Shown one piece after another: positions 50,171 to 58,671 of a stretch of 64,000 nucleotides of DNA. The DNA is taken from positions 1 through 64,000 of the forward strand of contig NZ_NPJH01000080.1 of the NCBI RefSeq assembly GCF_002251365.1, written 5' to 3'. The notes under the pieces were generated by a model, which was given only the letters and a program-made list of their open reading frames with translations, did not search any database and had not been told where the DNA came from. Position 1 is the stretch's first letter; each line of letters begins with the position of its first letter. This stretch comes from Prevotella sp. P3-122. Its GTDB lineage: Bacteria > Bacteroidota > Bacteroidia > Bacteroidales > Bacteroidaceae. The translations under genes were made by a program, and so were the position numbers.

Positions 50171-51664
50171 ATGGCAAATCTCAAATCACTGGCCAAGGAT
50201 ACGGCCATCTACGGACTTAGCAGCATCGTAGGCAGATTTCTCAACTATCTGCTGGTGCCGCTCTACACATCAAGCCTGTCGGCGGCAAGCGGCGGCTATG
50301 GTGTCATCACCAATATGTATGCCTATTCGGCATTGCTGCTCGTGCTGCTCACATACGGCATGGAGACCACCTTCTTCCGCTTCGCCAACAAGGAGGGCGA
50401 GGATGCGGGGAAGGTATATTCTACCATCCTTATCGCCGTAGGCTCCACGTCAGTGCTCTTTGTGGCCTTGGTGCTGCTGTTCCTGTCGCCCATATCCTCA
50501 GCCATGGGCTATGCCGGCCATCCGTCCTATGTGTGGGTGATGGCTCTCACCGTTGCCCTTGACGCCTTCCAGTGCATACCCTTCGCCTATCTGCGATACA
50601 AGAAGCGGCCTATAAAGTTTGCGGCTTTCAAGATGTTGTTCATCATCCTCAACATCCTGCTCAACCTGCTGTTCTTCCTCTTGCTGCCTGCGCTCTATGC
50701 ATCGCATCCCGACACCGTAGGCGCCATCTACAACCCGGAGGTGGGGGCAGGCTACGCCTTCTATATCAACCTTGCATGTACAGCCACCATCACCTTCTGC
50801 TTCTATAAGGAACTTACGGGCTTCCGCTACGCCTTCGACAAAGCCCTTATGCGCCGCATGCTCTCCTATAGCTGGCCCATACTGGTGCTCGGCATAGCCG
50901 GCATACTGAACCAGGCTGCCGACAAGATACTGTTCCCCTATATATATAAAGGTGCTAATGCCCACGAGCAGCTCGGCATCTATGGTGCAGCGTCGAAGAT
51001 TGCCATGATAATGGCGATGATAACCCAGGCGTTCCGCTATGCCTATGAGCCTTTCGTCTTCGGCAAGGCCAAGGACAGCGACAACCGCGACACCTATGCC
51101 AAGGCAATGAAATACTTCATCATCTTCACCCTGCTTGCATTCCTGATGGTGGTGGGGTATATGGACATACTGAAGCATATCATCGGACGCGACTACTGGA
51201 GCGGACTGAGGGTGGTGCCAATAGTGATGGCCGCGGAGATAATGATGGGCATCTACTTCAACCTGTCCTTCTGGTACAAGCTCATCGACAAGACCATCTG
51301 GGGCGCGTGGTTCTCGGGCATCGGCTGCGCCGTGCTCATTACCATCAACATCGTCTTCGTGCCACGCTTTGGATATATGGCCTGCGCATGGGCAGGCTTT
51401 GCGGGATATGCCACGGCGATGCTCCTGAGCTATCTCGTAGGGCAGAAATACTATCCGATAAGATATAACCTCAAGGAGATTGGCATATATGTGCTCATGG
51501 CGGCCGTGCTGTTCGGTATGATGACCTTGTGCAGGGACTTCCTGCCTGTCATCCTGGCTCTTGTTGCCAACACGCTGCTCCTGCTTCTCTTTGTCGCCTA
51601 CATAGTGAAGAGGGATTTTCCCCTAAGCTCCTTGCCCGTCATAGGAAAGAAATTCAGAAAATAA
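50171..51664 (+). CDS. Polysaccharide flippase (Wzx/PST-type, MATE-like fold)
   Basis: A 497-residue protein with 12-14 hydrophobic helices. The N-terminus L-K-S-L-A-K-D-T-A-I-Y-G-L-S-S-I-V-G-R-F is the typical start of oligosaccharide flippases that move lipid-linked sugars across the inner membrane. There are further matches in the charged loop R-Y-K-K-R-P-I-K-F and helix 7 (S-Y-S-W-P-I-L-V-L-G-I-A). No glycosyltransferases are nearby, so the glycan cannot be named; it may be a general one such as a protein O-glycan or peptidoglycan-related lipid. The start is 57 bases after the SpmA/B-type gene. Confidence 0.85.
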   Translation: MANLKSLAKDTAIYGLSSIVGRFLNYLLVPLYTSSLSAASGGYGVITNMYAYSALLLVLLTYGMETTFFRFANKEGEDAGKVYSTILIAVGSTSVLFVALVLLFLSPISSAMGYAGHPSYVWVMALTVALDAFQCIPFAYLRYKKRPIKFAAFKMLFIILNILLNLLFFLLLPALYASHPDTVGAIYNPEVGAGYAFYINLACTATITFCFYKELTGFRYAFDKALMRRMLSYSWPILVLGIAGILNQAADKILFPYIYKGANAHEQLGIYGAASKIAMIMAMITQAFRYAYEPFVFGKAKDSDNRDTYAKAMKYFIIFTLLAFLMVVGYMDILKHIIGRDYWSGLRVVPIVMAAEIMMGIYFNLSFWYKLIDKTIWGAWFSGIGCAVLITINIVFVPRFGYMACAWAGFAGYATAMLLSYLVGQKYYPIRYNLKEIGIYVLMAAVLFGMMTLCRDFLPVILALVANTLLLLLFVAYIVKRDFPLSSLPVIGKKFRK

Positions 51665-51677
51665 CAACTATACGATT

Positions 51678-53789
51678 ATGAAAAAGAAAACATTATTGCT
51701 GGCCGCCATGATGTCTGCGGCTGCTGTCCACGCCGACGAGGGCATGTGGACTATCTACAACCTGCCGCCACAAGTGTATGAGGCCATGCAGGGAGAAGGC
51801 TTCAAGCTCACTTATGACGAACTGTATAATGGCGACAACGCCTTGAAGAATGCCGTTGTGAATTTCTCCGGCTATTGCTCTGGCGTTGTGGTGTCGCCCG
51901 ACGGACTGGTGTTCACCAACCACCATTGCGGCTTCGAGGCCATACGCTCACACTCCACCGTTGAGCACGACTATATGCTCAACGGCTTCTACGCCAAGAC
52001 CTACGAGGAGGAGCTGCCCAACGAGAATATGTTCGTGAGCTTCATGGTTGAGCAAAGCGACATTACGGGCAGGCTGCAGGCCCTCGGCATCGACAATATG
52101 GGCAGCAAGGAGCAGGCTGCTCTGCTCGACTCTCTGCAGAATGTGCTCACAGACTCTATAAAGGGTATCGACTCCACGCTGCATGTCGACATCGACGCAT
52201 TCTATGAGGGCAACAGGTATTATGCCACTACATACCAGGACTTCACCGACCTGCGTCTTGTCTTCACCGTGCCAAAGTCTATGGGCAAGTTCGGTGGCGA
52301 GACAGACAACTGGATGTGGCCCAGGCAGACCTGCGACTTCTCCGTATTCCGCATATATGCCGACCCGAAGACCAACGGGCCTGCAGCCTACAGCAAGGAC
52401 AATGTGCCCTATCGTCCCAAACGCTGGGCACAGGTGAGCCTGCAGGGCTATAAGGATGGCGACTATGCCATGACCATAGGCTATCCCGGCTCTACCAGCA
52501 GGTATCTGTCAAGCTATGGCATCAAGGAGATGCGCGATGCCGAGAATGCGCCGAGAGCACAGGTCAGGGGCGTCAAGCAGGACGTCATGATACGCCACAT
52601 GCGTGCCGACGAGGCTGTACGCATCAAATACGACTCGAAGTATGCGCAGAGCTCCAACTATTGGAAGAACTCCATCGGTATGAACAAGTGCATCGACTCC
52701 ATAGGCATCATCAACCAGAAGCGTGCGTACGAGGCACGGATTAAGGCTTACCAGGACTCTACGGGGTATCTCAAGGGCAAGCTCGACTTCGACAAGATGA
52801 AGGAGCTCTACGAATTGCGCTTCGAGGATGTAAAGGCTATGATGTACTGGAGCGAGACTTTCCGCCGCACCAATGAGTTCTGCACCCGCGCGATGGCTCT
52901 CGACCGCATGGAGGTGATGGGACCGAAGAACAAGAAGTCGAAGCAGTATATACTGTTCAGCGACAACAGCGACGAGTGGGATGAGGCACTTGACAAGGAG
53001 GTATTTGCCGTGTTGCTGAAGAACTACAGGGAGCATGTGGCACAGAAATATCTCCCGAAGTTCTATGCCACCATCGATACCCAGTTTGGTGGCGACTATA
53101 CTAAATATGTGGACTATCTCTACAAGAACTCGTTCCTGATGAAGAGCGAGGAGAAAATCTACGTCAACAGGAAGAGCTATCTCAAGGACCCGGGCGTGCA
53201 GCTCGGACTGGACATGCTCGAGATACGCAGCATGCTCCGCGACAACATCATGAGGACAAGCGACAGCATTGCCAATATGGAGAAGTTCCTCTGTGCAGCC
53301 AAACTGCGCATGGAGGAGGATATGCCACACTACTCCGATGCCAACTTCACCATGCGCCTGAGCTACGGACAGGTGGGAGGCTTCATGCTCGGCGACAAGC
53401 CATCGGGCTATTACACCACTGCTGAGAGCATTGTGGAGAAGATGGACAAGGGCGACCGCATCATCGACTATCAGGCTGAGCCCATCATGCGCGAGCTGCT
53501 CTCTGCTCCCGACCACGGAGCATATACCGACCCTGTTACGGGCAAGTTCCAGCTCTGCTTCCTCACCAATAACGATATTACTGGAGGAAACTCAGGCTCA
53601 CCAATGTTCGACGGCAACGGCAACCTGATAGGTCTTGCCTTCGACGGCAACTGGGACAGCCTGTCATCGGACATCAACTTCGACAGCCGTCTGGCACGCT
53701 GCATCGGCGTCGACATCCGATATGTCATCTTCATGATGGACAAGTGGGGACATGCCGACCGCCTGCTCAAGGAAATCAACGCCAAGTAA
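51678..53789 (+). CDS. S46-family dipeptidyl-peptidase (DPP7-type specificity predicted)
   Basis: A 703-residue exported serine peptidase that removes dipeptides from peptide N-termini in the periplasm. It has a signal peptide (1-19), G-M-W-T at the mature start, the catalytic histidine region T-N-H-H-C-G-F (H82/H83), and the nucleophile in T-G-G-N-S-G-S-P (S639). The residue 18 after the serine, which fixes P1 preference in this family, is glycine (G657 in A-F-D-G-N-W). That corresponds to DPP7-like enzymes with hydrophobic preference, not the arginine of DPP11. It is 13 bases after the flippase gene, so likely co-transcribed. Confidence 0.93.
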   Translation: MKKKTLLLAAMMSAAAVHADEGMWTIYNLPPQVYEAMQGEGFKLTYDELYNGDNALKNAVVNFSGYCSGVVVSPDGLVFTNHHCGFEAIRSHSTVEHDYMLNGFYAKTYEEELPNENMFVSFMVEQSDITGRLQALGIDNMGSKEQAALLDSLQNVLTDSIKGIDSTLHVDIDAFYEGNRYYATTYQDFTDLRLVFTVPKSMGKFGGETDNWMWPRQTCDFSVFRIYADPKTNGPAAYSKDNVPYRPKRWAQVSLQGYKDGDYAMTIGYPGSTSRYLSSYGIKEMRDAENAPRAQVRGVKQDVMIRHMRADEAVRIKYDSKYAQSSNYWKNSIGMNKCIDSIGIINQKRAYEARIKAYQDSTGYLKGKLDFDKMKELYELRFEDVKAMMYWSETFRRTNEFCTRAMALDRMEVMGPKNKKSKQYILFSDNSDEWDEALDKEVFAVLLKNYREHVAQKYLPKFYATIDTQFGGDYTKYVDYLYKNSFLMKSEEKIYVNRKSYLKDPGVQLGLDMLEIRSMLRDNIMRTSDSIANMEKFLCAAKLRMEEDMPHYSDANFTMRLSYGQVGGFMLGDKPSGYYTTAESIVEKMDKGDRIIDYQAEPIMRELLSAPDHGAYTDPVTGKFQLCFLTNNDITGGNSGSPMFDGNGNLIGLAFDGNWDSLSSDINFDSRLARCIGVDIRYVIFMMDKWGHADRLLKEINAK

Positions 53790-53847
53790 GGCACTCGGAG
53801 ATATACCTCGCTGAATGTCTGTAAAGACTTAGGTGAATGTCATTGCT

Positions 53848-53901
53848 CACCATGGTGTCTTTCCATATTCACCATGGTGACTTTCTTGACTCACCATGGT
53901 G
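53848..53901. promoter_or_regulatory. Tandem palindrome array (CACCATGGTG), exact 22-bp period
   Basis: Perfect 10-bp palindromes lie at 53848-53857, 53870-53879 and 53892-53901; a half unit GGTG at 53832 keeps the phase. The last unit ends 22 bases before the -7 box at 53924, where a -33 element would be, so an activator binding here would contact polymerase. Confidence 0.65.
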
Positions 53902-53923
53902 ATTATAATCCTAATATGAGACT

Positions 53924-53931
53924 TACTTTTG
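53924..53931 (+). promoter_or_regulatory. -7 element TACTTTTG abutting the M6 protease start
   Basis: TACTTTTG ends five bases before the ATG at 53936, so the message would be leaderless or nearly so. There is no -33 TTTG, consistent with dependence on the palindrome array. Confidence 0.55.
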
Positions 53932-53935
53932 AATT

Positions 53936-56140
53936 ATGACTAAGACAAGAAGATTTGTCACAACATTGCTGCTGGCTTTCTCCATGCTGGCAGTAATGGC
54001 AATACCGGCCAAAAGGGGAGTAAGCAAGTTCGTGACTTTGACTGATGGCTCTACGGTAAAGGTTAGCCTTGCTGGTGACGAACATCTGCATTTCTGGGTG
54101 GACTCGTTGGGCAACAGGTATGTTCCTGACGATGCTCAGGAACTTTACAGGCTGGCCAGTGATGACGATATGGCCAAGAGCAAGGCACGGCTGCGCGCGC
54201 GGACGGAGGCCACCGCCCAGAGAAGGGCAAAGAAACTGGCTGCCAATGCCGCACAGGGAACCTTCGAGGGAAAGAAAAAGGGCATCGTGATACTCGTGGA
54301 ATATACTGACGTAAGCTTCACAACAGCAAATCCTAAGGAGCAGTTTAGCAGAATAGCCAACGAGATTTCATTCGCGGAAGGAAATTTCAATGGTTCGGTG
54401 AGGGACTATTTCCTTTCGCAGAGCCGTGGCGCCTTCGAGCTTGATTTCGATGTCATAGGGCCTGTGAAACTTGCCAACAACATGGCCTACTATGGTGCCA
54501 ATGACAGTTGGGGCAACGACCTTAGGCCAGAGATGATGGTCGTGGAGGGCTGTAAGGCTGCGGATGCCGAGGTGAACTTTGCCGACTATGACTGGGATGG
54601 CGACGGCTATGTCGACCAGGTGTATATATTGTATGCAGGCTATGGCGAGGCCGACACTTACAACAAGGAGTCTACAGTATGGCCACACGAATGGGCTCTG
54701 TCTGGCTCGTCGATAACATCGCCGCAGATGCTCGATGGTGTCATTATAGATACTTATGCATGCAGCTCGGAGCTTAACGGAACTGGGAAGATTGGCGGTA
54801 TCGGAACGATGTGCCATGAGTTCTCCCATTGCATGGGCTTGCCCGACATGTACGACATCAACTATTCAGGCAACTTCGGTATGGGACCATGGGATCTCAT
54901 GGACTCCGGTACATACAATGACAACGGATATACTCCGGCGGGCTACTCAAGCTACGAGCGAATGGTGTGCGGATGGCTGTCGCCGATTGTTGTCAGCAAG
55001 GGCGATGAGCTGTCGGTTAGCGGCGTGGCGCCTCTTGCCGAGGACGGTGATGCGTATATGTTGGTAAACAGCGGAAACCCAAATGAGTATTTCCTTGTCG
55101 AGAACCGTCAGAGGGTGGCATGGGATGCGGCTCTGCCTGCCAGTGGTGTGCTGGTGCTGCATGTCGACTACGATGAGAATATATGGTACTACAATCTTGT
55201 GAATACTACGGGGCGTGACTCTTATTCCGGAATTACGAACAGTCATCAGAGGGTTACGCTGATACACGCCGACAACGATGACGACAAGAGCTATTTCAAC
55301 TCCCGCAATTACTCATACTCCAAGACCACTTACTATGGAGACCCGTACCCGTATAACGGCAACGACAGCCTGACGCGGCTGTCTGTGCCCTCAAACGCAC
55401 TATATACTGCCAATGCCGACGGAGACAGCTATATGGATGTCGCTATAAGGAACATTGCTGTTGCCAAAGATGGTACCGCCAGCATGTATTTTGGAGAAAA
55501 TGCTGTCTCTGAGGGTGGCGATGGCAATGACGATGGTGGAGGCAGTGGCGATGACAATAACTATGTGCTGTTCTACGAGTCGTTCGATGGCTGCGACGGC
55601 ATAGGAGGTACTGATGGCGTTTATGGCGGAAGCTCACAAGTGGGTATCGCAAGTTTCCTACCCGACAATAACGGATGGGAGAGTCAGAAGGCTTTTGGTG
55701 CCAACAAGTGCGCGAAGTTCGGTTCATCGAGCATTGCCGGCTCGGTCACTACTCCGGAATTTGTTGTCGACGGTAAGGCGACGCTGACTTTCCGTGCTGT
55801 TCCTTGGGACTCCGACAATACGGCACTTATGCTTTTCGCCAGCACGGGAGCTTCGGTCGTGCCGGCCACATTCACCATGTCTACGGGCGAGTGGACGGAA
55901 TATACAACGACCATCACGGGTCACGGCGCTGTGAGAATACAGTTCCTCCCGTCAAAGAGGTTCTTCCTTGACGAGGTCAGGGTAACGGGTCCCTCAACAT
56001 CAGTTCAGGGAATCAGCGTTGGCGATGTTGTTCCTGTAGCAGTATATTCCGTTAGCGGAACACAGCGCAAGGCTATAGGCAAAGGCATCAATGTCGTGAA
56101 ATACTCTGACGGCACAGTGCGCAAGGTAATGCAGAGATGA
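53936..56140 (+). CDS. Secreted M6-family zinc metalloprotease with C-terminal carbohydrate-binding-like domain and tail
   Basis: A 734-residue exported protease with signal peptide (about 1-23). The zinc site G-T-M-C-H-E-F-S-H-C-M-G-L-P-D (H294, E295, H298) followed by M-Y-D and G-P-W-D-L-M-D-S-G-T-Y is diagnostic of M6 (immune inhibitor A-like) peptidases. A Gly/Asp linker (E-G-G-D-G-N-D-D-G-G-G-S-G-D-D-N) leads to a jelly-roll domain (about 545-690), then a short tail V-A-V-Y-S-V-S-G ... R-K-V-M-Q-R of the sorting-like type, more diverged than others in the window. Its promoter is separate from the S46 gene. It converges on the Nudix gene across repeat R3. Confidence 0.88.
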   Translation: MTKTRRFVTTLLLAFSMLAVMAIPAKRGVSKFVTLTDGSTVKVSLAGDEHLHFWVDSLGNRYVPDDAQELYRLASDDDMAKSKARLRARTEATAQRRAKKLAANAAQGTFEGKKKGIVILVEYTDVSFTTANPKEQFSRIANEISFAEGNFNGSVRDYFLSQSRGAFELDFDVIGPVKLANNMAYYGANDSWGNDLRPEMMVVEGCKAADAEVNFADYDWDGDGYVDQVYILYAGYGEADTYNKESTVWPHEWALSGSSITSPQMLDGVIIDTYACSSELNGTGKIGGIGTMCHEFSHCMGLPDMYDINYSGNFGMGPWDLMDSGTYNDNGYTPAGYSSYERMVCGWLSPIVVSKGDELSVSGVAPLAEDGDAYMLVNSGNPNEYFLVENRQRVAWDAALPASGVLVLHVDYDENIWYYNLVNTTGRDSYSGITNSHQRVTLIHADNDDDKSYFNSRNYSYSKTTYYGDPYPYNGNDSLTRLSVPSNALYTANADGDSYMDVAIRNIAVAKDGTASMYFGENAVSEGGDGNDDGGGSGDDNNYVLFYESFDGCDGIGGTDGVYGGSSQVGIASFLPDNNGWESQKAFGANKCAKFGSSSIAGSVTTPEFVVDGKATLTFRAVPWDSDNTALMLFASTGASVVPATFTMSTGEWTEYTTTITGHGAVRIQFLPSKRFFLDEVRVTGPSTSVQGISVGDVVPVAVYSVSGTQRKAIGKGINVVKYSDGTVRKVMQR

Positions 56141-56150
56141 CCGATGATTA

Positions 56151-56225
56151 CGCGCTGTAGGCGCAAAAGAACATAGCCCAGGGTAGAGCGTAGCGACACC
56201 CTGGGCTATTGCGTGTAGGTGATTA
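56151..56225. repeat. REP-like GC-rich element (copy R3)
   Basis: One half unit: CGCGCTGTAGGCGCAAAAG, then CATAGCCCAGGGTAGAGCG and CACCCTGGGCTA, which pair with each other. It lies between the convergent M6 and Nudix genes. Confidence 0.75.
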
Positions 56226-56231
56226 TACCCC

Positions 56232-56756
56232 CTACAATCTCTCCTCCTGCAACATTTTCTCAACTCCCTTGCGTATGCTGTTCAGGCCAAACTCTTCTGC
56301 GACGATGTCGGCGGGTGCTATCCACATGCACTCTGCGGCATCGTCCATTGCTTTTAGTGGGTCGGTATCCTCTACGCTACACTCGAAGAACATGTCGAGC
56401 GTGGGTATGTCTATGCCGCTATAATGATAGGTGTTGGGCAACGAGAACAGGTATCTCGTAGAGGTTACGGTGAGGTTGGTCTCCTCCATAACTTCCCTTG
56501 CTATGCCCTCCTCGGCGGTCTCGCCAATGTCGGCAAAGCCACCTGGCAGGTCAAGGGTTCCCTTGGCAGGCTCCTCGCCGCGGCGTACCACGAGGATGCG
56601 TCCTTGGCTGTCGCGGATGAAAGCTACGAAAGCAGAACTGGGGTTCATAAACCGCTCGAACCCGCAGTTGCCGCACTTCTTGCTCTTCACCGTTGCCACA
56701 TAAAACTGGTCGCTGCCGCAGCATGGGCAGTAGAGGAATTTGTGTAGTGGATGCAT
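56232..56756 (-). CDS. Nudix hydrolase with N-terminal zinc ribbon
   Basis: A 174-residue protein. The N-terminus has a four-cysteine ribbon, C-P-C-C-G-S ... K-K-C-G-N-C-G-F. The Nudix box is complete: G-G-F-A-D-I-G-E-T-A-E-E-G-I-A-R-E-V-M-E (and E-T-N-L), giving the metal-binding R-E-x-x-E-E arrangement. It would hydrolyse a nucleoside diphosphate linked to another group, possibly NADH or ADP-ribose as in the ribbon-bearing NudC group, though NudC's own SQPWPFPxS motif is absent. The start M-H-P-L-H-K-F at 56756 is preferred to 56774. It ends near repeat R3. Confidence 0.87.
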   Translation of the reverse strand: MHPLHKFLYCPCCGSDQFYVATVKSKKCGNCGFERFMNPSSAFVAFIRDSQGRILVVRRGEEPAKGTLDLPGGFADIGETAEEGIAREVMEETNLTVTSTRYLFSLPNTYHYSGIDIPTLDMFFECSVEDTDPLKAMDDAAECMWIAPADIVAEEFGLNSIRKGVEKMLQEERL

Positions 56757-56785
56757 GGTGTCTAATAGAACCAACCTAAACAGGA

Positions 56786-57955
56786 TTAGAGCAGGGCTTT
56801 AATCTCTGCCTCAAGGTCTTTTATCTGTACGTCGCGCTTCTGCAGCACGTTGTTCTTGTCTATGAGGAAGTATGTTGGCAGTTCCCTGACATTATAGCTT
56901 CCAAGCTCGTGGGCGTTGGGGCCGTCAGGAGTGCGCACGCTCACCCATGGCAATGCTGCCACGCTTGTCTTCCAGAAGTGCTCGTCGGGGTCTACGCTCA
57001 CCTGGTATATCTCAAATCCCTGCGCATGGTACTTGTTGTAGATTTCCCTCATCTGCATGATGCGGGCGGTGCTCTCCTTGGTTGCGAAGACATGGAAGTC
57101 GAGCAGTACCACCTTGCCTTTCAGGTCGGTAAGCCTGCGTATGTTTCCCTTGTTGTCGGGCAGGGCAATGTCTATCACGCCAGTATACTCCACCTTCGAG
57201 GGGTCGACGGTCTGCGCCTGCTCTGCCTTAAGAATGCGGATGTTCTTCAGTCCCTCTATGGCTATGTTGTGCAGGTTCAGCCCGCGCTCGGCCTTCGGAT
57301 AGTATGTGTCCCAGCTTGTTGCCACGGCAGCGAACACCTTTACGTCGTCCTCGTTGCTGCGTGGATTGAATATCAAGGCTGCGTCATAGCCCAGGGATAC
57401 CGTCTGGAACAGGGCGAAATAGCTGTATGCCCTCATGGGCTCCTTGAAGATGTAGTCGTTCTTCACCTGCTCCTTGTATACGGCAAGAACAGTACGGATG
57501 GAGTCGCGAACGTGGTCGGCGTCCAAAGTACGGTTGGCTATGATGCCGTTGATATTGGCCTGCAGGGCCATCTGCCTGATGGCGAGCTCCTTTATCTTCG
57601 AGCAGTCGTCAGAGCCTGTCACCTCATAGTCCGTAGCCATGGTAGGGTAGGAGGCTTTCACTGCAACCTCGCCGATGGAGTCAGCGGCAATGTTGATAAT
57701 CTGGTTTGCTATACGGAGACGATAGAACTCTGGAGCCTCAGGGGCATTGACGGAGAAATCGAACGAGCCGTCCTCGTCCAGTCTTACGGAGTCTACAACT
57801 ACGGCTCCGTTGAGGCTCATGTTCTCGAAATAGAGTAGTGAGTCCTTTGCGTCGGTGATGTTGCCGCTGACATCAAATTTCTTGTCGGAACATGATGTGC
57901 TGGCCATCAATGTTACCACAACGGCAAAGGTAGAAAGTATTCCTGATAACTTCAT
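56786..57955 (-). CDS. Thioredoxin-fold lipoprotein lacking the CXXC motif (DUF4369/TlpA-like)
   Basis: A 389-residue lipoprotein (lipobox S-T-S-C near residue 22). An N-terminal DUF4369-like beta domain (about 28-120) and a helical middle precede a C-terminal TlpA/AhpC-like thioredoxin domain (about 255-389): L-K-G-K-V-V-L-L-D-F, later V-S-V-D-P-D-E-H-F-W, and the cis-proline strand R-E-L-P-T-Y-F-L-I-D. Where active members read W-C-x-x-C, this one reads V-F-A-T-K-E-S, so there are no redox cysteines. It may have become a binding protein. A complete promoter (TTTG, 19 bases, TAACTTTG) lies upstream on the minus strand. Confidence 0.82.
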   Translation of the reverse strand: MKLSGILSTFAVVVTLMASTSCSDKKFDVSGNITDAKDSLLYFENMSLNGAVVVDSVRLDEDGSFDFSVNAPEAPEFYRLRIANQIINIAADSIGEVAVKASYPTMATDYEVTGSDDCSKIKELAIRQMALQANINGIIANRTLDADHVRDSIRTVLAVYKEQVKNDYIFKEPMRAYSYFALFQTVSLGYDAALIFNPRSNEDDVKVFAAVATSWDTYYPKAERGLNLHNIAIEGLKNIRILKAEQAQTVDPSKVEYTGVIDIALPDNKGNIRRLTDLKGKVVLLDFHVFATKESTARIMQMREIYNKYHAQGFEIYQVSVDPDEHFWKTSVAALPWVSVRTPDGPNAHELGSYNVRELPTYFLIDKNNVLQKRDVQIKDLEAEIKALL

Positions 57956-57981
57956 TTTCTTTTGTTTTGTTTATTTTGCGA

Positions 57982-58012
57982 CAAAGTTACGATAAATGAG
58001 TGGAATATCAAA
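57982..58012 (-). promoter_or_regulatory. Promoter of the thioredoxin-fold lipoprotein gene
   Basis: On the minus strand -33 TTTG (58012-58009) and -7 TAACTTTG (57989-57982) are 19 bases apart, with 26 bases to the ATG. Confidence 0.7.
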
Positions 58013-58049
58013 ACAAAACTATCGTTTTTTGGATTACCAGTAAAACCAT

Positions 58050-58445
58050 GTGTCAGCAGATAAACACAGTTAGTGGCAATTAAGAAGACAAAAACCAAGA
58101 TAAACTACCATCCTCTTCAAAGCGATAAACAAGGCTCAGCATACATTTAAAGTGATTACCACTTATGTTTGCATGCTCGGGGTATATGGTATTCATTGCT
58201 GATAAGGTTAATAACCTTAAGGCCGTAAGGTTAATAACCTTTCGCGCGTAAGGTTATTAACCTTATCAGTGGTGCAAACGTATTCGTTGGCTATGACATA
58301 TATATCAGACTCTCTTCGATAATAATAATCTATGAAGCATCATTCCATATTTCGGATAAACCATAAACAAGTAATAAACCTTCTCTTAGGAAGAGGTATA
58401 TATTTGGCTTCGTGTTTGCCACTAACTGTGTTTCTCTGCTGACAC
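58050..58445. mobile_element. MITE-like element with 30-bp terminal inverted repeats, enclosing a palindrome array
   Basis: The left end (58050-58079, starting GTGTCAGCAGATAAACAC) and the right end (58416-58445) are inverted copies with a single mismatch. The 336 bases between them carry no credible gene but contain the AAGGTTAATAACCTT array at 58204-58264. No target-site duplication is evident. It fills most of the space between the lipoprotein promoter and pnp. Confidence 0.6.
58204..58264. repeat. Tandem palindrome array (AAGGTTAATAACCTT), 23-bp period, copy 2
   Basis: Units at 58204-58218, 58227-58241 and 58250-58264. As in copy 1, the third has TTA in the centre, the ends are GATA and TATC, and GCAAACGTATTC follows. 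Confidence 0.7.
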
Positions 58446-58610
58446 AGTATTTCCCGACTAAACCGTTTTTTTTCTGTTTATCCCCTTGCGGGCCTTTCTG
58501 TCTGTGTGTTATTCTTCCTCCAACTCTTACTGTCTCCCCAAAAAGCGTTAAAAGGCAGAAATAAAGTAAAATTATCAACGGCAATATTCTTTTATTAATT
58601 ATAAATTAGG

Positions 58611-58618
58611 TATCTTTG
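58611..58618 (+). promoter_or_regulatory. -7 element TATCTTTG for pnp
   Basis: TATCTTTGCACG lies 54 bases before the pnp ATG. Nothing else functional was seen in 58446-58610. Confidence 0.65.
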
Positions 58619-58671
58619 CACGATTTATTTTTTTAGATGTTTGATAAAAACAACAAGTTTAAGTTTTTTAG

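Noticed and set aside
52509..53516. 335-codon minus-strand open frame
   Set aside because: Antisense to the S46 peptidase; no signal or motif.
56909..57838. 309-codon plus-strand open frame
   Set aside because: Shadow of the thioredoxin-fold lipoprotein, no recognisable start or family.
58330..58584. 84-codon minus-strand frame in the pnp upstream gap
   Set aside because: It crosses the right terminal repeat of the 58050-58445 element and has no promoter or family; treated as non-coding.
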